NCBI RefSeq assembly: GCF_022539315.1
Contig: NC_066314.1
Coordinates: 40,175,180 to 40,239,179, forward strand
Direction: 5' to 3'
Length of the DNA: 64,000 nt
Source of the DNA: Serinus canaria
Lineage: Eukaryota; Chordata; Aves; Passeriformes; Fringillidae
This document shows, piece after piece, positions 1-12,619 of the stretch (the stretch's first letter is position 1; every line of letters begins with the position of its first letter). A model generated the notes under the pieces. The model was not told the origin of the DNA. It did no database searches and saw nothing but the letters and a program-made list of their open reading frames with translations. Both the position numbers and the translations under genes were made by a program.

Positions 1-1728
1 AAATTCATTATTAATGGGCTCTTTCTAGTATTTGTTTCTATTCTGTTTTAAAAAAAATATAATAAAATATATTTTTTGTCAAAATATACCAAAAGAATTG
101 GTATGTCTTGTTTACCTATACTGTGGATACCATGTTGAAGATGAGTGCACAGAAAAAGCTAAGTTTGCCCCAGTTTTGGTTTCCACTGTGCAATAGCTAT
201 TTCCTTTTTGTTTTTATTTTAACAAAAAATTCCAGTCATAATTATTTTTTGTTGTTTAACAATGTTTTCAATTTCATAAAACATTTCTTGAAATTAAAGG
301 CATGCAATTTAAAAAATGTTATTACCATGTTAGATTTATTTTGAAGTTTCATTAACTAACCACTTAATTTACTAATTTGAGGGTTTCAGTCTTCAGTGAA
401 TATGCTATGGTTTCCAGGCAAAATAATTAACAGAAAGTTTACTGCTTGATTAAATATTTTCTTTGCTCTTTAAAAAAAGCTTTTCTGTACTATAGAAATC
501 TGCTGCCATTTGAGGTGTTAAATAAAATAATCCAAAGGGAAGGAAACTGGGAATGCTGTAAAGGCAAAATATCAGAATTTTAAATCTTTAGGAGATACAT
601 CTAGAATAAATTATATATTTTAAGAAAAAAAGCAATTTACTACATCTGTAGAGCCATAAGAAGATGAATGGAGATAATGTTTAAAATACTTGAATGCTCT
701 TGGTTGCCAAAAGAGAGAACTGTTTATTAAGATACATTTACAATAATTTAAGAACTCATAAAAAAGGGAACAGTAGGCTGGGAAAATCTCCTGACATTTA
801 GATCTAGAAGGCTGCAGGAAAGCATCCATGAAAAAAACAAACTCCTACTCTTTGAAATTTTAGCTATGTTTTATATATTGGTACATAGAATGATGTTCTA
901 CTTTTTTGTCACTATGTATTGTGAGAAATTTAATTTTTCTATTGAGCACTACTAAAAAATTAAAATATCAAAAATACTGAAATATATATATATATATACT
1001 CACAGACATGAACTGCTGTATTGTGAACATCATATCACTCTCTTTTGAAGTTTGGGTTGTCCTCCACAGATGTTTTCTTTCTTACACATGCCAAAGAAAG
1101 ATATTATCAGGTGTAAAATGTTCATTTATTTTAAATAAATATTATACCTTTGGTCATGCCTACTGGTTATTTTATTTAAATAATTTTCTGAAGAGTTTTT
1201 TAGAACCTATTGTCTAAATTACTCAAGCATCCATATGTATGACAATGAAAGTGATTGTTTCACGTGTTCTTAAATTTTTAACTTTGGCACCATCCAGCAT
1301 TTAAGTATTCCTGAGCTTTAAACAAAAGAAATCTCTCTTTTATTTGGTCTAACATAACCACAAAAACTTGTTAATTAAATATATCTTGTGTACTTATTCT
1401 TCATCCACTTGAAGGATGAGTTTCTGTGTCAAAAACATTGAGTATCTCTGTAAGTGTTTAAGATGGACAGATAATGACAGTTCTAAAAATATGATAATTT
1501 TGTTTAGTAATTTTACTGTCTTTTTGGATAAGGAGTTACTTTTTTTAAAGTACTACTTTGTGAAACTACTTGTCTTACTTTTAAATGGTGAGTGATCCAT
1601 AACTATAAAAATTGTGTGCTTTCTAATTAGACCTAGAAATATTATTGTCTTGAAAAGAATATGGTGCAGTGAAACTTAGGGAGTTTTGGTTAGTTGGTTT
1701 TTAATTTCATGTCTGTTTTGTTGTTTAG
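1..1728 (+). other. Inferred last intron of LRRIQ1-like gene
   Basis: AT-rich sequence with no convincing exon on either strand. It ends in an acceptor-like pyrimidine stretch and AG at 1727-1728, just before the terminal exon. It contains a short (TA)n run at about 981-998. The intron assignment rests only on that downstream acceptor; the donor lies outside the window or was not recognised. Confidence 0.5.
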
Positions 1729-1868
1729 AAAAGAATATTTCTACTCCAGAAAAATCATGTTTGGGTCCATCTCATACAGAGCGGATATCATTTCGAGACC
1801 ATCCAGTGCAGCTAAGTGGAGGATGGGGAGCAGGCAAAAAAAGGCAAAAGCTTAAAAATATTAGCTGA
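1729..1868 (+). CDS. LRRIQ1: Terminal coding exon, probably LRRIQ1 C-terminus
   Basis: The frame reads (K)NISTPEKSCLGPSHTERI, then a segment with SFRDHPVQLSGGWGAGKKR, and ends in LKNIS and a TGA at 1866-1868. A T-rich tract and AG directly precede the exon, and the first two bases complete a codon begun in the previous exon. The tail is basic (KKRQKLK), as expected of a soluble protein end. A canonical AATAAA lies about 105 bases after the stop. LRRIQ1 (leucine-rich repeats and IQ motif containing 1) is the neighbour immediately upstream of ALX1, in the same orientation, in other amniotes, and the RISFRD...SGGWG...KK pattern agrees with my memory of its C-terminus. Only this final exon is in the window, so no repeat or IQ motif can be seen. 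It is clearly a real 3' exon; the gene name is an inference from synteny and memory. Confidence 0.68.
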
Positions 1869-1971
1869 ATATTGGAAATAACTAGTTCATTTAATCAAAC
1901 ACAGCCAGCATATGGAGATCTGTTTCTTTTTAAGCTTCTAAATATCAATTGTTGTATTTTCTTTTATTACC

Positions 1972-1977
1972 AATAAA
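1972..1977 (+). terminator. Poly(A) signal of LRRIQ1-like gene
   Basis: Canonical AATAAA about 105 bases downstream of the TGA at 1866-1868. It is followed by T- and TG-rich sequence suitable for a downstream element. It gives a short 3' UTR and supports the terminal-exon call. Confidence 0.6.
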
Positions 1978-2432
1978 CCAGTTTCAGTTAACTACTTTTG
2001 ACTTATTTTATTATACATGGTTACAGTGGTTGGGATTTTGTGGGATTTTTTGTCCAAGTATTTTATACCTGTCAGTAAGTTATCATAGTTTGTGTTTTCA
2101 ATTGCTTATATGTTCATGTGGTATAGAATGCAGAACTGATTAACTCTACAAGGTTTCTTGTACAGTGACTAAGTTTAGGCTTGCTTATAAGGACTGGATG
2201 AGAAGTCCAAATGTAATAAGGGTTAATATTCATGTGATGTATGTCACATACTGAAACACTGAATTCTCATTTTCTCACAAAATAAAATGCATGCTTGCAA
2301 AGTGTATTGTGAGGTATAACAGGTGGTAATACCATTCTTAGAGAAGGCTGTTCAGAATATTTTACTGAACCAGTATACAAATGATGAGCATGCACTTTCC
2401 TTTTGTTAAGAAGATGAGTACTCCTCTAGATC

Positions 2433-2461
2433 TATTATAACAATATATTATTGTTATAATA
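2433..2461. repeat. Perfect 13-bp inverted repeat
   Basis: Arms 2433-2445 and 2449-2461 are exact reverse complements around a 3-base loop (arm 1 is TATTATAACAATA). It is AT-rich and shows no coding or transposon context. It may be a chance or mutational hairpin. Confidence 0.7.
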
Positions 2462-5400
2462 TGTTAAAGCAACCAGTTGTGGTTTTTTACTTTCAAAGAC
2501 TTCTGTTTCCTAGAGGACTTAATAAAAAATAAAAAGTTTTGTACTTGGATAATGTAAAATTAGATCTATACGTTACTGTTAACCCAACTTAATTTTTTTC
2601 CACATAGACAGGCTCCTTCAGACCCATGTGTAAATGTTTTGTCACGCAAGGAAATCTAGAGGAAAAGAAATACTGATTCTACTGTTCATGGGTGTCTAAC
2701 TCATTTCTTCTAGTCAATGGACAGAAAATGTTCCTTGATTTCAAAGCCTAACGTTATTTTAATGTTTTCCACTTTGAGGGAATAAGTTGCTAATTGGGTC
2801 TTTACAAAGGCTGTCTTTGGTATTTCCTTGTCTGTTTTTGTAAGCCACAACCCCCTGTAGATGGAGAAAGAGGTGGAGAGGGTAATGGGGCTTGAAACTT
2901 CAGTCAGTAAAGAACAGAAATTCTGGCATTGTGGCTGTTTTTAAATGTACTTAAATTAACACGTGATGTTATTTTGTAAAGTGTTTTCTATGCTAACAGA
3001 CCTGGCTAACCATGGGTTAAAAACATTTATTTCCATTTTTGTGAACACTTGCATTCATTTTCGGATAAAAAGATGGCTGATCTCATGGAAAACCTCCAGT
3101 AAATGATTTTGCTTGTTTGAACCACTGTCCTGTTTTTATTATCACTTTGCTTTCGAAAAGTCAGTGCACCCTATTTCAGAAAAGATTTCTTTGCCTTTCT
3201 GGAGAATTATGGTCAGGTTGCTTAACCTGACTATAGAAATCCTATGGTTGTCAACAGGATATAAAATGTCAGTAGATATTTATCTTACCTGGTTAGTTTC
3301 CAAATGTATGTAGTGTTCAGCTTGATTTTAGGATCTGCAATATAATGACTTTTAAATGTCACCAACAAATACTGGAGGTTTTGTGATTTTGCATTTAACA
3401 TCAAGGTTACAATTTTTTTAGGAAAAACTTTGTTATTTCGAAATGTGTGCTACTACACCAGGCAGTGTGTGTAGCCCCTGTTACAAGTGTTAATTGGAAA
3501 TTAAAATACAAAATCAAGAGGTTCATAGCTTAACACTTCTTGCAGATTGTCCCCTCTATTTGTCTAGAGTTTCCATAATATACTGCACATCACCAAAGCT
3601 GTAAATAAGGGATATTTCAGATTTTATGCTTCTTTCTAGATCCGTATCATCTTTATCTGTATCTACATTGAAAAAAAACAATCTGATGTATAAAAATTAT
3701 CAAACCTAATCTGTTTGTTTTCATGGTGTTTCTGAATGAGATATACCTCCCAGCCTAAATAAAATCTTTTGGCAACATTTTTTGAGGCCTTTTATTTTGC
3801 AAAGACAAATGGCAGCTTTTTAATATACAGTTTACTAAATTATAAATTGGAGTGACAATATTCACTGCCAAGCCTTTAAAGTTCAAAATATACTTAGTCT
3901 GCATAAGTTAAGTAATATACCCTACATAAATTAAGGTATAAAGTATTTCAAAACATGTTGCTGTTTTAATTACATAACATTGCAATGTGTAATAAAGTGA
4001 GATCTTACTGTATCCAACACACTGTCCTTAGAATTGCAGTGTTCAAAGTACAGTATGTCTGACCAAACACAGAAAAACGTGTCAGGTGCAACTTTGTTCA
4101 AGCTAGGAGAAAGACATTTGTTGCATTCAAGGATAAGGGAGGTAACACAGATGATACACGTGGTGGATATTTATGACATGAATTTTTCAAGCCCTACTCT
4201 GCAAGCACTTTTATGGGGTTTTTTGTGTCTTTTAGGGATTTTCTTTTAGTTCCCTCTTTTTAATTTCGGGTTTTTTTTTTCCTTTTTTTCCCCCCCACTT
4301 TTCTTTGTCTCCCCCTGATGCAGTAATTCCCATTTAGAACAGGAACATATTCTTAAAAGTAAGTTTCTCTGTCAGTCTGTTTTGATGTTGGAGTGACTGT
4401 GAGTCAGTGAGAGTCCAGCAAAACTTGCATCAGAGAACCCTGAAACTGCATTCTTGGATGCACTGCTGCCTTTGCAGTGCTTCAGACGTCTTCCAGGCTC
4501 GCTTGCATCATCTCCTCAACCTTTTTTTCTGTTCCCTGAAGATCCTCTAAGATCCTTGAAGATCCTCCTTTAAGGAGGAGGGGCTTCATATGAATGAGCT
4601 CTTTTAAAAAAATCTTCCTTGTATGTCTGAAGCTTGAGACTCGGGAATGTAGGAAAGCATTCCTTTGAAACAAAGAAGAAAAGGACAAGGTGCATTTATG
4701 TGTTGAACTGTTAATGGGTGTTACTTTCCAAAGTAAAGTGAAGAGCTTTCTGCAGGATCTCCTGAACAGATCCCTGAACTGTATTTTCCTGTGCAACTTA
4801 CCTGAAGGTGTGCTCAGGAGTTCTTAAACCCTCTGTTGTTTCAACCAGGGCATCAGGAAAAACACCTGCAGCAACTGGGAAAAAAAAAAAAAAACAACCC
4901 TCCCCAAAAGGCACATAACCTGAATCTTAACGAGGTGCTAATGTCAGATCACCACACCTGAATGACAATGGTCTGTGAGGAAATGCTTCACGCTGAATAA
5001 AGGGCAGGTTTACGTACTTCAAACGCAGTACCCACGCTGACTGGAAAGATAATCGCTAAAAAGGCATTTCGTGTTTTAACAGATGTATAAATAGCCGATG
5101 TATAACATTGACATTGTTTTGGTGCGGGGTGAGTTAGTGTTGCATTGTGGCTAAGTAAATCGTTATCTCTAATTATTAATAATCCTATTGTTCTCACATG
5201 CATTCATTAAAGGTGTGTCCACTGTATGGAGTGTTTGCATTTTTTAAAACCTTGCCACAGGTGGCATCCAAATCTGGCCTCAGACACATGGCTGCAAAAC
5301 TGTCTCTTGGTCTTCCATTACAATTGTTAAAAGCACTATGAGGAATATATAGGATTAATATCTCTTTGATTTTAATTTCGGATCCTCATGATAACAGCAA

Positions 5401-6547
5401 TGTATGTTTATGAAGGCACAGTCTTTCCTCGATACACACTGAAATTCCTTCTATTAGCATTCATGGAAGCCAGACTAATATTGTGGGATACTCTTCAATC
5501 TTAATATGCTTTTGTCAGAAAAACATATATGAAAAGTAGCTACTACCACATGGCCCCAAAAAAGCAGGAATAGAACTCTTAATTATATTATAAAGTGCTG
5601 AGCTGCCTGATGTTACATCTGAGTTCCAAGCAGTTTGTACTTAGCTGTATTAGCTGGAGAAAAAACCAACCAAACAAACCAACTCCCAGCAACTTGGGGT
5701 TTTAATGTTTTGTTTCATTTTTTCTACGGTCATAAGTGAAAAATTAACCAATTTTTTTTATAGCAATTGTGAACTTGTTGTGTTTGAATGTTAATCTGTG
5801 TCAGTTGCTGCAGTTTTTAGAGCCTGTGTGAGAAATATATGTCTATATATTCATGTAAAATTTCATACATACTTTTGCATATACTTTCATATAGATATAG
5901 AGGTTGGTCACGGATGCAGGTGTGGTTAAGAAGAAATGAGACACCTCTCCTCTCACACAAAGTCAGAAAAATGTGCCGAGGGTAGGGAAGGAGGCAGGCA
6001 TGGCCTGCCTGCAAGTAACAGCATACATAAAGTAAAGTAGGGCTGGTCTGGTGGACAACTGCTCTCCTGGTTTTCAAGGCAGGAGATGGACAGGAAAATG
6101 CTGACCACATGCCTTTGGCTACATCCTGAAGGCACTTTCTGGTACCAAGTTATGCTGAAGGTTGTTAGCAATAAAATACTTTATGGAGAGATGTTCATGA
6201 AGTTCCATGATGAACAGAGACTGGATTTCTGAAGAGATTTTTTTCTGGAAATATTGACTGACTTCACCAGGCTGACCATTTCAACTACCAGGACTAGTAG
6301 TTGAAATTAATGACACTATGAGCTACATTGTTATTTGCAGGTCACTTAGACCAAGTGGATTGTACTTTATGGTCACTTTCTCCGTTATTTTGGTCAGAAA
6401 TGCTGCCACAACAGGTTAGTACCTAACTAGCTGTCAAAGACTAGCATTTGTTCCTCCCCGGTCTTCATTCCAGTGTTAAATAGATTTGTTTGGAGTTAGT
6501 AACCTTTTCTTAATTTCACAGTTGATTGATTCGTACTTATATAGCGG

Positions 6548-6627
6548 TGGTGGGGTTTTTTTTGGGTTTTTTTTTTTGTTTGTTTGGGTTTTTTTTTTTT
6601 TTTTGTTTTGTTTTGGTTTTTTTTTGC
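6548..6627. repeat. T/G-rich low-complexity repeat
   Basis: Runs of T broken by GGG and TTTG/TTTTG units. Both strands give apparent reading frames here that are only Phe/Gly or Lys-rich artefacts of the repeat. Confidence 0.85.
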
Positions 6628-7469
6628 TAAATATTAAATTAGCCAAATATCTAGGAAGATATAAGAATACTTTTGACTGAGATGTAATTGATAGCTCTTT
6701 AACCATAAAGCAGGTAAGAGCATTTTATGTGGGTAACAACAAATGCCGATTCACAAAGTTAAGAAGCGCTAAAAACCACGTTTGTTAATAGCTGAGGGTC
6801 GGGGTTTTTTTATTCCTAGCTTACTCATTTGTTAAATTACACTTATACAAAGAAACCGCAGGTTAGCAATTTTTTTTTTTTTCCTACGAGGCACTACTTC
6901 AATCCTGAATGCAAATAAGTACCACCAAATAGTTGAGCCATAGCCAAGGTGTTCCACATATATCCTGAGATGGGAGACAGCTTTTTAGAAGAGAGTGCTG
7001 CAACTAGGTAAATTCTAATATAGGATAAATGCCTCTGTTTCAAATCGGCACAATTTTCTGTGCTTGTGAGCCGTGATTTGGAAAAAAGAGGAAGGTACAG
7101 AAATAAAATGGGCTGCATGTTCCTGCTACATTCCGATCATGAGATGAGAGCTGTCCTGTCCAAATAGTGAGGGTTTTGTCACCATTAACGGGTAGGGAAG
7201 GTTCGAGAGGTTATTCATTGCAAGAACACAGGTCAGCCGTAGGCTTGGCTCGTTGGTCTGATACCTTGCTATTCGTGCGGTTGAATTCAGCTCTCCTACA
7301 GTTTTCCTTAAAACGATGGTGTCCTGTACATGAAAAAAGAAGGATTGTTGCGGGATTAGGAAAGCACGGCTAGGAGATCGGAGATCAAAAATACCGGCCT
7401 CGCAGTCTCTAGGAGCGGCAGTTTGTGGCGGCTTGCTCTCTTGCCTCGCAGTTTACTCTCTAATTTGCA

Positions 7470-7960
7470 GGTTCTGTGAGAGATGCGGCTGCGGCCGGTG
7501 CCGGCTCGGAGCGGCTGCGTGCGCCCCGCTCCGGAGCGACCCCGAGGGGCTGTGTCCGGGGAGCCGGCACAGATCCTGCCTTCCCTTCCACCAGCCACAG
7601 CTTCATTTCCCAGTACGGGTCCGCACCCATGGATTTCTGTGCCACATTTGGCCGAAAATATTTTTTTTAAAAGCATCGAACAAACAAAACAAAACAAAAC
7701 CAATAGCAAAGATTTGCATTTTACACAGCCCCTTCACGTTTGTGCCGTTTGCATTCGCATTTAATTTCAGGGAATGACTCGGGAAGCTGTTGCCTTTCAT
7801 GTAATGCGCAGTCTGGCCGTGTGCCTGAGCCGGGGCGACGTGGGGAGGACTTGTCCCTGCTCAGGAGAGATGCTCTGGCTGTGCTGGCAAATGGTCGAAG
7901 TGGGGGACCTGCTTTCACCTGGTGGGCACCTCTTGCCCTGCGAACAGGAGGCGAGGCAAA
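7470..7960. promoter_or_regulatory. CpG-rich block 1
   Basis: A locally GC- and CpG-rich stretch, densest around 7483-7575, inside otherwise AT-rich DNA. All three frames on both strands stay open here because of composition, not because of a recognisable protein. It reads as a CpG-island-like block about 7.5 kb upstream of the ALX1 start. Confidence 0.45.
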
Positions 7961-8364
7961 GATTCAAGCTTACTCAGTTTTGCTTTACCTGATTACTTGA
8001 TAACGTTAAATATTTTGTGCCTTGCCGCAGCAGAAATGCAAACAGAAAGAAGAGAATTTCCTGCTGGGTCATGTCATCTCGCTGCCCATCGCTGTCTGAT
8101 GCAGTCTAGAAAGAGCCAGCGCACAAACGGACTAGGAAAAATGTTTCTCATGGTGACTGACACATGCCGGGTATGGGTTTTGTCAGGAAAAGTGAAATAT
8201 TTCGAGGCAATTTGTAATACAGTGGATTAATTTGGATTGCCCAGGGTAGAAACAAAAAGAAGACTGTCTCTAAGCAAAGGCTGGGGGCTGGCTTTATTTG
8301 CCAATATCAATATTTGTGTGGAAAGCCTAAAATATGATGTTTTTCCAAGAATTGAAGTTTTTAA

Positions 8365-8387
8365 GGGGGGGGCGTGGCGGGGGGGGG
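8365..8387 (+). repeat. G-run pair, possible G-quadruplex
   Basis: Two runs of 8 and 9 guanines separated by CGTGGC, followed by purine-rich sequence. Each long run can be split into two G-triplets, so an intramolecular quadruplex is possible. Inference from base pattern only. Confidence 0.5.
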
Positions 8388-9394
8388 TCAGGAGGAGAAG
8401 GAGGCCCGTGGATGAAATATTAGCAGCATATCGGTTAACCACTAAGTTCTTTTTTTGTATCCATCTAGCCGTTTCTGGTAGGAAGGGCAGAGAGTCTAAA
8501 GGCTCGGGCATAGATGCTCCTTAATGCAGGCTAGCGTTTCAAAAGATACAGGCAGCTCTCAGCAAATGACAAAATAAGGCTGAGACTGTACAGAGGCGGT
8601 GCTGAAAGACCGGAATAAAATTGCTCTGTGGCTTTCAGCATTGCTGAATTACACATTTTTAATCGCATCTAGCACACATCACATTGGAGGAGAAAAAAAT
8701 GCAAAAAAAAGCAAGGGTTCTTTCAAACGAGGTAGCCTTGAAAACCGGCAGTCCTTGTCAAAGCAGCTCAATGCATCCATTTGTTGGTACCTCCAACTTG
8801 AACAGGGATCTATTTCTTAGACCCTGCCCCTTCTGTCTCACACCTTCCTTTACCTTCGTGCTTGAAAACCACAATGTCGAGCCATATTTCATGCCTTAGA
8901 AGAAATCAATTCATCTGAGATGACAAGGCAGCCCCCCACACATTCTCCAGGCCTCGGGTCGCTCCGGTAACGCAGCCCTTATATTTTCGGAATTGTCGCA
9001 GTACCAAACTGCCGTCAGGGAAGGCTGGGTAACTTGCAGAGGGCGGCTTTCCTTTTTATTTGCTCCCTTGCATAGGTAGGCTAATGCTCGGTGCCCTACA
9101 GCCCAGCGTGGGTTCGCCATAGGAGAGCGAAAGGGGTGGTTTAGAATTGTTCATTACAAACTCTCTCTCAGCTCCTTTGGGGGTCGGCCCGCTCCTTGGG
9201 AATGAATTCCAGGGGTAAGGGTGGGACGAGAAGCAAATATTCACTGGTAAAAAACCCAATAACGTGCTTTTCCACGTCTAGATTTTCTTCTAAGGAGTCT
9301 GTTTCCGTGATATGAAGAACGGTGTTTGTCTTGTGCCTTGGGAATATGTCTATAATTTGTCGGAAAGCTTGGCAGAGGGGGAAGGGGCGAGGAT

Positions 9395-9510
9395 TTGGCT
9401 TCTGAAGAGCCGCTCCGGCTGCTGGAGCCCGGCTCGGCCGAAGCCGCCAGAAGCTTTGTCCCCCACTAAGGGCGGGGGGACAGCCGCCTCCTCCGGGCTG
9501 CAGACAGAGC
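9395..9510. promoter_or_regulatory. CpG-rich block 2 (small)
   Basis: A short stretch rich in CCG/CGG with several CpGs in a less CpG-rich surrounding. It belongs to a series of similar blocks upstream of ALX1. No core promoter motif identified. Confidence 0.3.
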
Positions 9511-10635
9511 AGCTCTGTGCTTGCCTTACCTAACATCCCGAGCAGAAGCCAGATCCTACTCGAAGTGTGGCGGAGGGGAATAAATACTGAGAAGCATCAT
9601 TAGGAGCAAATCTCTTCTTTTTGGTGGTGCCAAACTGCACGGGGCTTTGAGTTCCACGACCCAACCTTCAAATCCTTTCTAAACTTGATAAAGGGCTACA
9701 ATAGCAGTCCGATGAAGCATAGATTAAATTCGTGTAGGATTTGTTTTTGTAACACATATGTAAGTAGGATTCATTATAATTTGAACTAGATCAAGATAAG
9801 AGATTAATGCTGTTATAGAGCATCTCTGCTGAGATTTCCTATGGGGCTAAGATTAAATCAACACGCAAAATATTATCTCAGTCCATTTTGTGTTTTTAAA
9901 AAAAGAAATGTTTAAGAAGCGTCACTACCTGTTGCAAGAAGAAAATTGTCGAAGTTTGTCCAGCCCTGACAGTAATCAGCAATCCTGCTTCCCTAACTTT
10001 CCCATTCACCAGATTTCTTGCCTGTCCCCTGAATTTGCCTTTGAGGCACATGGAATCTTCATTCTATCTGTGCAGGTGTCATACGGGATATCTTCTCGAC
10101 AGCTGAGGTACTGTCAGAGCGCCAAACTGCAGGAACCGTGAAATGGGTGCTGTCGTTACGTTCGGGCTGTTTTGTGGACTAGACCTGGAAACGTCTGAAC
10201 CTCGAGCCTGGCTGGGAAAGTAGGAAAAGCTCCAGGCTCGGGCCCAGCCTAATGAGAGGTGACACCACGTTCCCTGTGCGAGGTGAGCGGGGCTCAATAG
10301 ACCTTTCCGCTGCCCACGCAGAATTAAGTTACCGAGCAGAAATGCAGTCGATTTGCTCCTACACTTCCACTGATCTCTGAACCTACAGATCCCAGGTTTC
10401 TGGTAAAGTCACTCCAAACAGTGCCAATTAAACATTTCCTCTCCGAACGGAAAATCTTAAAGCTATCCACGTACACGAGAACCGATCTGTGTTTGCTCAG
10501 GTGAACAAAACCTGCCTGTTAGGAAGAAAGTTCGTTAAAGGGAGCTTGGATTGGGATCTTTTGCAGCCTGGCTGCGGAAATCTGAAACACAATCTTTATT
10601 TTCAGGGTTTAAAATAGTGATGCTCCACATCCACA

Positions 10636-10745
10636 TACCCCCCACCCCCCCCCCAAAAAAAAAAAAGCAACCCAAAACAAAACAAAAAACAACAACAAAG
10701 AAAAACCCGCAAAAAAACCCCCCAAAAAACCAAAAAAAAAAAACC
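10636..10745. repeat. A/C-rich low-complexity repeat
   Basis: Runs of C followed by runs of A with CAAAA, CAACAA and CCCAAAA units. It is the strand complement in style of the T/G-rich tract at 6548-6627. Apparent reading frames are Lys/Pro or Phe/Gly artefacts. Confidence 0.85.
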
Positions 10746-11739
10746 CAAAGCACCAGAAGAACAAAAAGCACAAAAAGGAGGAAATCCAACAGTCCCCAAA
10801 ACTCAACTTCTTTCAGTGTTCTTTGAGAAGCTATGCACTTCTTGCTGGCAATAAGAATATTTCACATGATTCTTCTCACAAACAGGATGTCTGGAAAATT
10901 ATTACTCAGCCAAGCTAGGTTTTGGATCGTAACTTGCAATTCGCTGCATTCCACAGGGGGAGAGATGTGGAGCGAGTCGCAGAGTGTCTTTTTACACCTT
11001 TTTTTTTTGCTTCTGCACACCAGTGGCAGGACCGAGTGGCAGAGACCGAGAGGCTAATTTCTCAGAGGGTATCTCTGGAGCCTACGCCCATCTCATTCAA
11101 TAAAATCTCCGTGTCTGAACATGAAATGAGTTCCTAGGTAAAGCCTCGGCAAAGAAAACAGAAGGCTTGTGGAAATGTTGAACCATTTGAGCACCTGTTT
11201 TTCAAGACAGACAGTTCTCTTCGTGTTTCACACACCTCCCCCTTCCCCCCGGCGACTATTGGGGTGCTTGATCCCATTCAAAAAAACATAGACACTTCCC
11301 TTCTTCCCCTATAACCATCCCTCAGCCGCCCCTCACAGCGGGGCCAGCCCTCCCTCGGGAACACCCAGCCCTTATCTTCATAGCTTCACCGTCCATTTCC
11401 CAGACAGCTGGAGTGTGCCTATGTGAAAGGGATTGAATAATACCCCCAAAATTCGTTTAGCCGAGTCCCAGGTAGCGCGAATTTCCTCCCGTTCAATCCT
11501 TAAATAAATGTCGTGCTTTAACTCTTCTGGAGGGAAAAGAAGTGTTGGTGTAAAAAAATTAATAAATAAAAATCTTTTTTTTCGTGCTACCATCCATAAT
11601 TAAAACCGATATTAGAAATGGGGAGGAGGAATGGGAGGGGATAGGGATTCCTGGACATTAGCAAGGGAGATCATCGCCCGTATTGCTGCAGTTCTCACTT
11701 TATTTAAACAAACGCAAGGGTGTGGGGAGATGCCTTCAA

Positions 11740-12060
11740 CACGCAGTAGCCCTGTTTCGGCTGCAAACTGCCATCAGCAGCGGCTGCGGATCCAGAAACG
11801 GAGGTCCGAACCGCAGTCACGCATTTCTTTCCCCAAATTCTTTGACTGTTCGGCAGCGAGACGTTTAAAATGTATGCGGGATCCTCGTTCCTGCGCTTGG
11901 ATCTCAGGAAGGGAAGGAATTCCAGGACGGCGGGGGTAAGGCAGCCTGCCGTCCCCGCAGGAGAGCCCAGCGGTACCGCGCGGGATCCCGCGGTGTGCGC
12001 TCGTCCCAGTGGACAGGCTTCCCCCAAGGAGCTCCTATCCGCTGCAGGGGCGAGCTCCTT
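11740..12060. promoter_or_regulatory. CpG-rich block 3
   Basis: Dense CpGs, for example around 11965-12000 with repeated CGCG and CCGCGG. Open frames on both strands look compositional. No TATA or initiator could be assigned. Confidence 0.4.
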
Positions 12061-12585
12061 CACACCACCTCTGGTCACGAAACGTCTCTCCATCACACAT
12101 AACACCCTTTCACAGAAGGTTTGGGAGATACTCCATCTCTGGAAACACAGCGGCACATCTGCATGCAGCTCTTAATAACGGGGCTGCCTGGCGGAGGGAG
12201 TAGGTCCCTGAAGAAAGATGCTTTTCAAAGCTGTCTCACCTCAGCACAGAATTTGTTTTCCCTTTGCCGCCTTCTCCCCCGGGATCTGTCCAACCCCTCT
12301 CAAATGGTTTTAGCCCGCTGAAGTCAGCTTTCTGTTTTCAAGCTTTTAAGGAGAACGAATGCCATACGTGGCGCCAATTCTCCCCTAGGTTACATCTCTC
12401 CTTCCCTTTGAAGTCCGCTGGGTTGCACAGAGGTAAATGAGACTAGAATTTGGTCCCTGGAGCTAACAGTGATGTGGAATCACTCTGATTTTTATTTATT
12501 TATTTATTGTTTCCTGTTGAGGAAAGACGGATTTTAAGACCCGGTTAGAGCTGGTATGGCGCTCTATATTTAATACTCAGATATT

Positions 12586-12617
12586 GCATATATATATATA
12601 TATATTCATATATATAA
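12586..12617. repeat. (TA)n microsatellite
   Basis: Two short TA runs separated by TTCA, immediately before the large CpG-rich block. Confidence 0.8.
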
Positions 12618-12619
12618 AT

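Larger units (their letters stand above)
1978..7450. other. Intergenic, AT-rich, no gene recognised
   Basis: No exon with plausible splice sites and no long frame was recognised on either strand. Contents seen: a 13-bp hairpin at 2433-2461; a T/C homopolymer patch near 4268-4300; a local triplication of a GATCCT-containing 10-mer at about 4549-4570 followed by a small hairpin (CCTCCTT/AAGGAGG); and a T/G-rich simple repeat at 6548-6627. Confidence 0.6.
7961..11730. other. Intergenic, mixed composition, no gene recognised
   Basis: No recognisable protein. Contains the G-run pair at 8365, a small CpG-rich patch around 9400-9500, and an A/C-rich simple repeat at 10636-10745. Frames that remain open here lack splice context and resemble no family I know. 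Confidence 0.5.

Noticed and set aside
6476..6706. Open frames over the T/G-rich tract
   Set aside because: Poly-Phe/Gly or poly-Lys products of a simple repeat.
10535..10826. Open frames over the A/C-rich tract
   Set aside because: Poly-Lys/Pro or poly-Phe/Gly products of a simple repeat.
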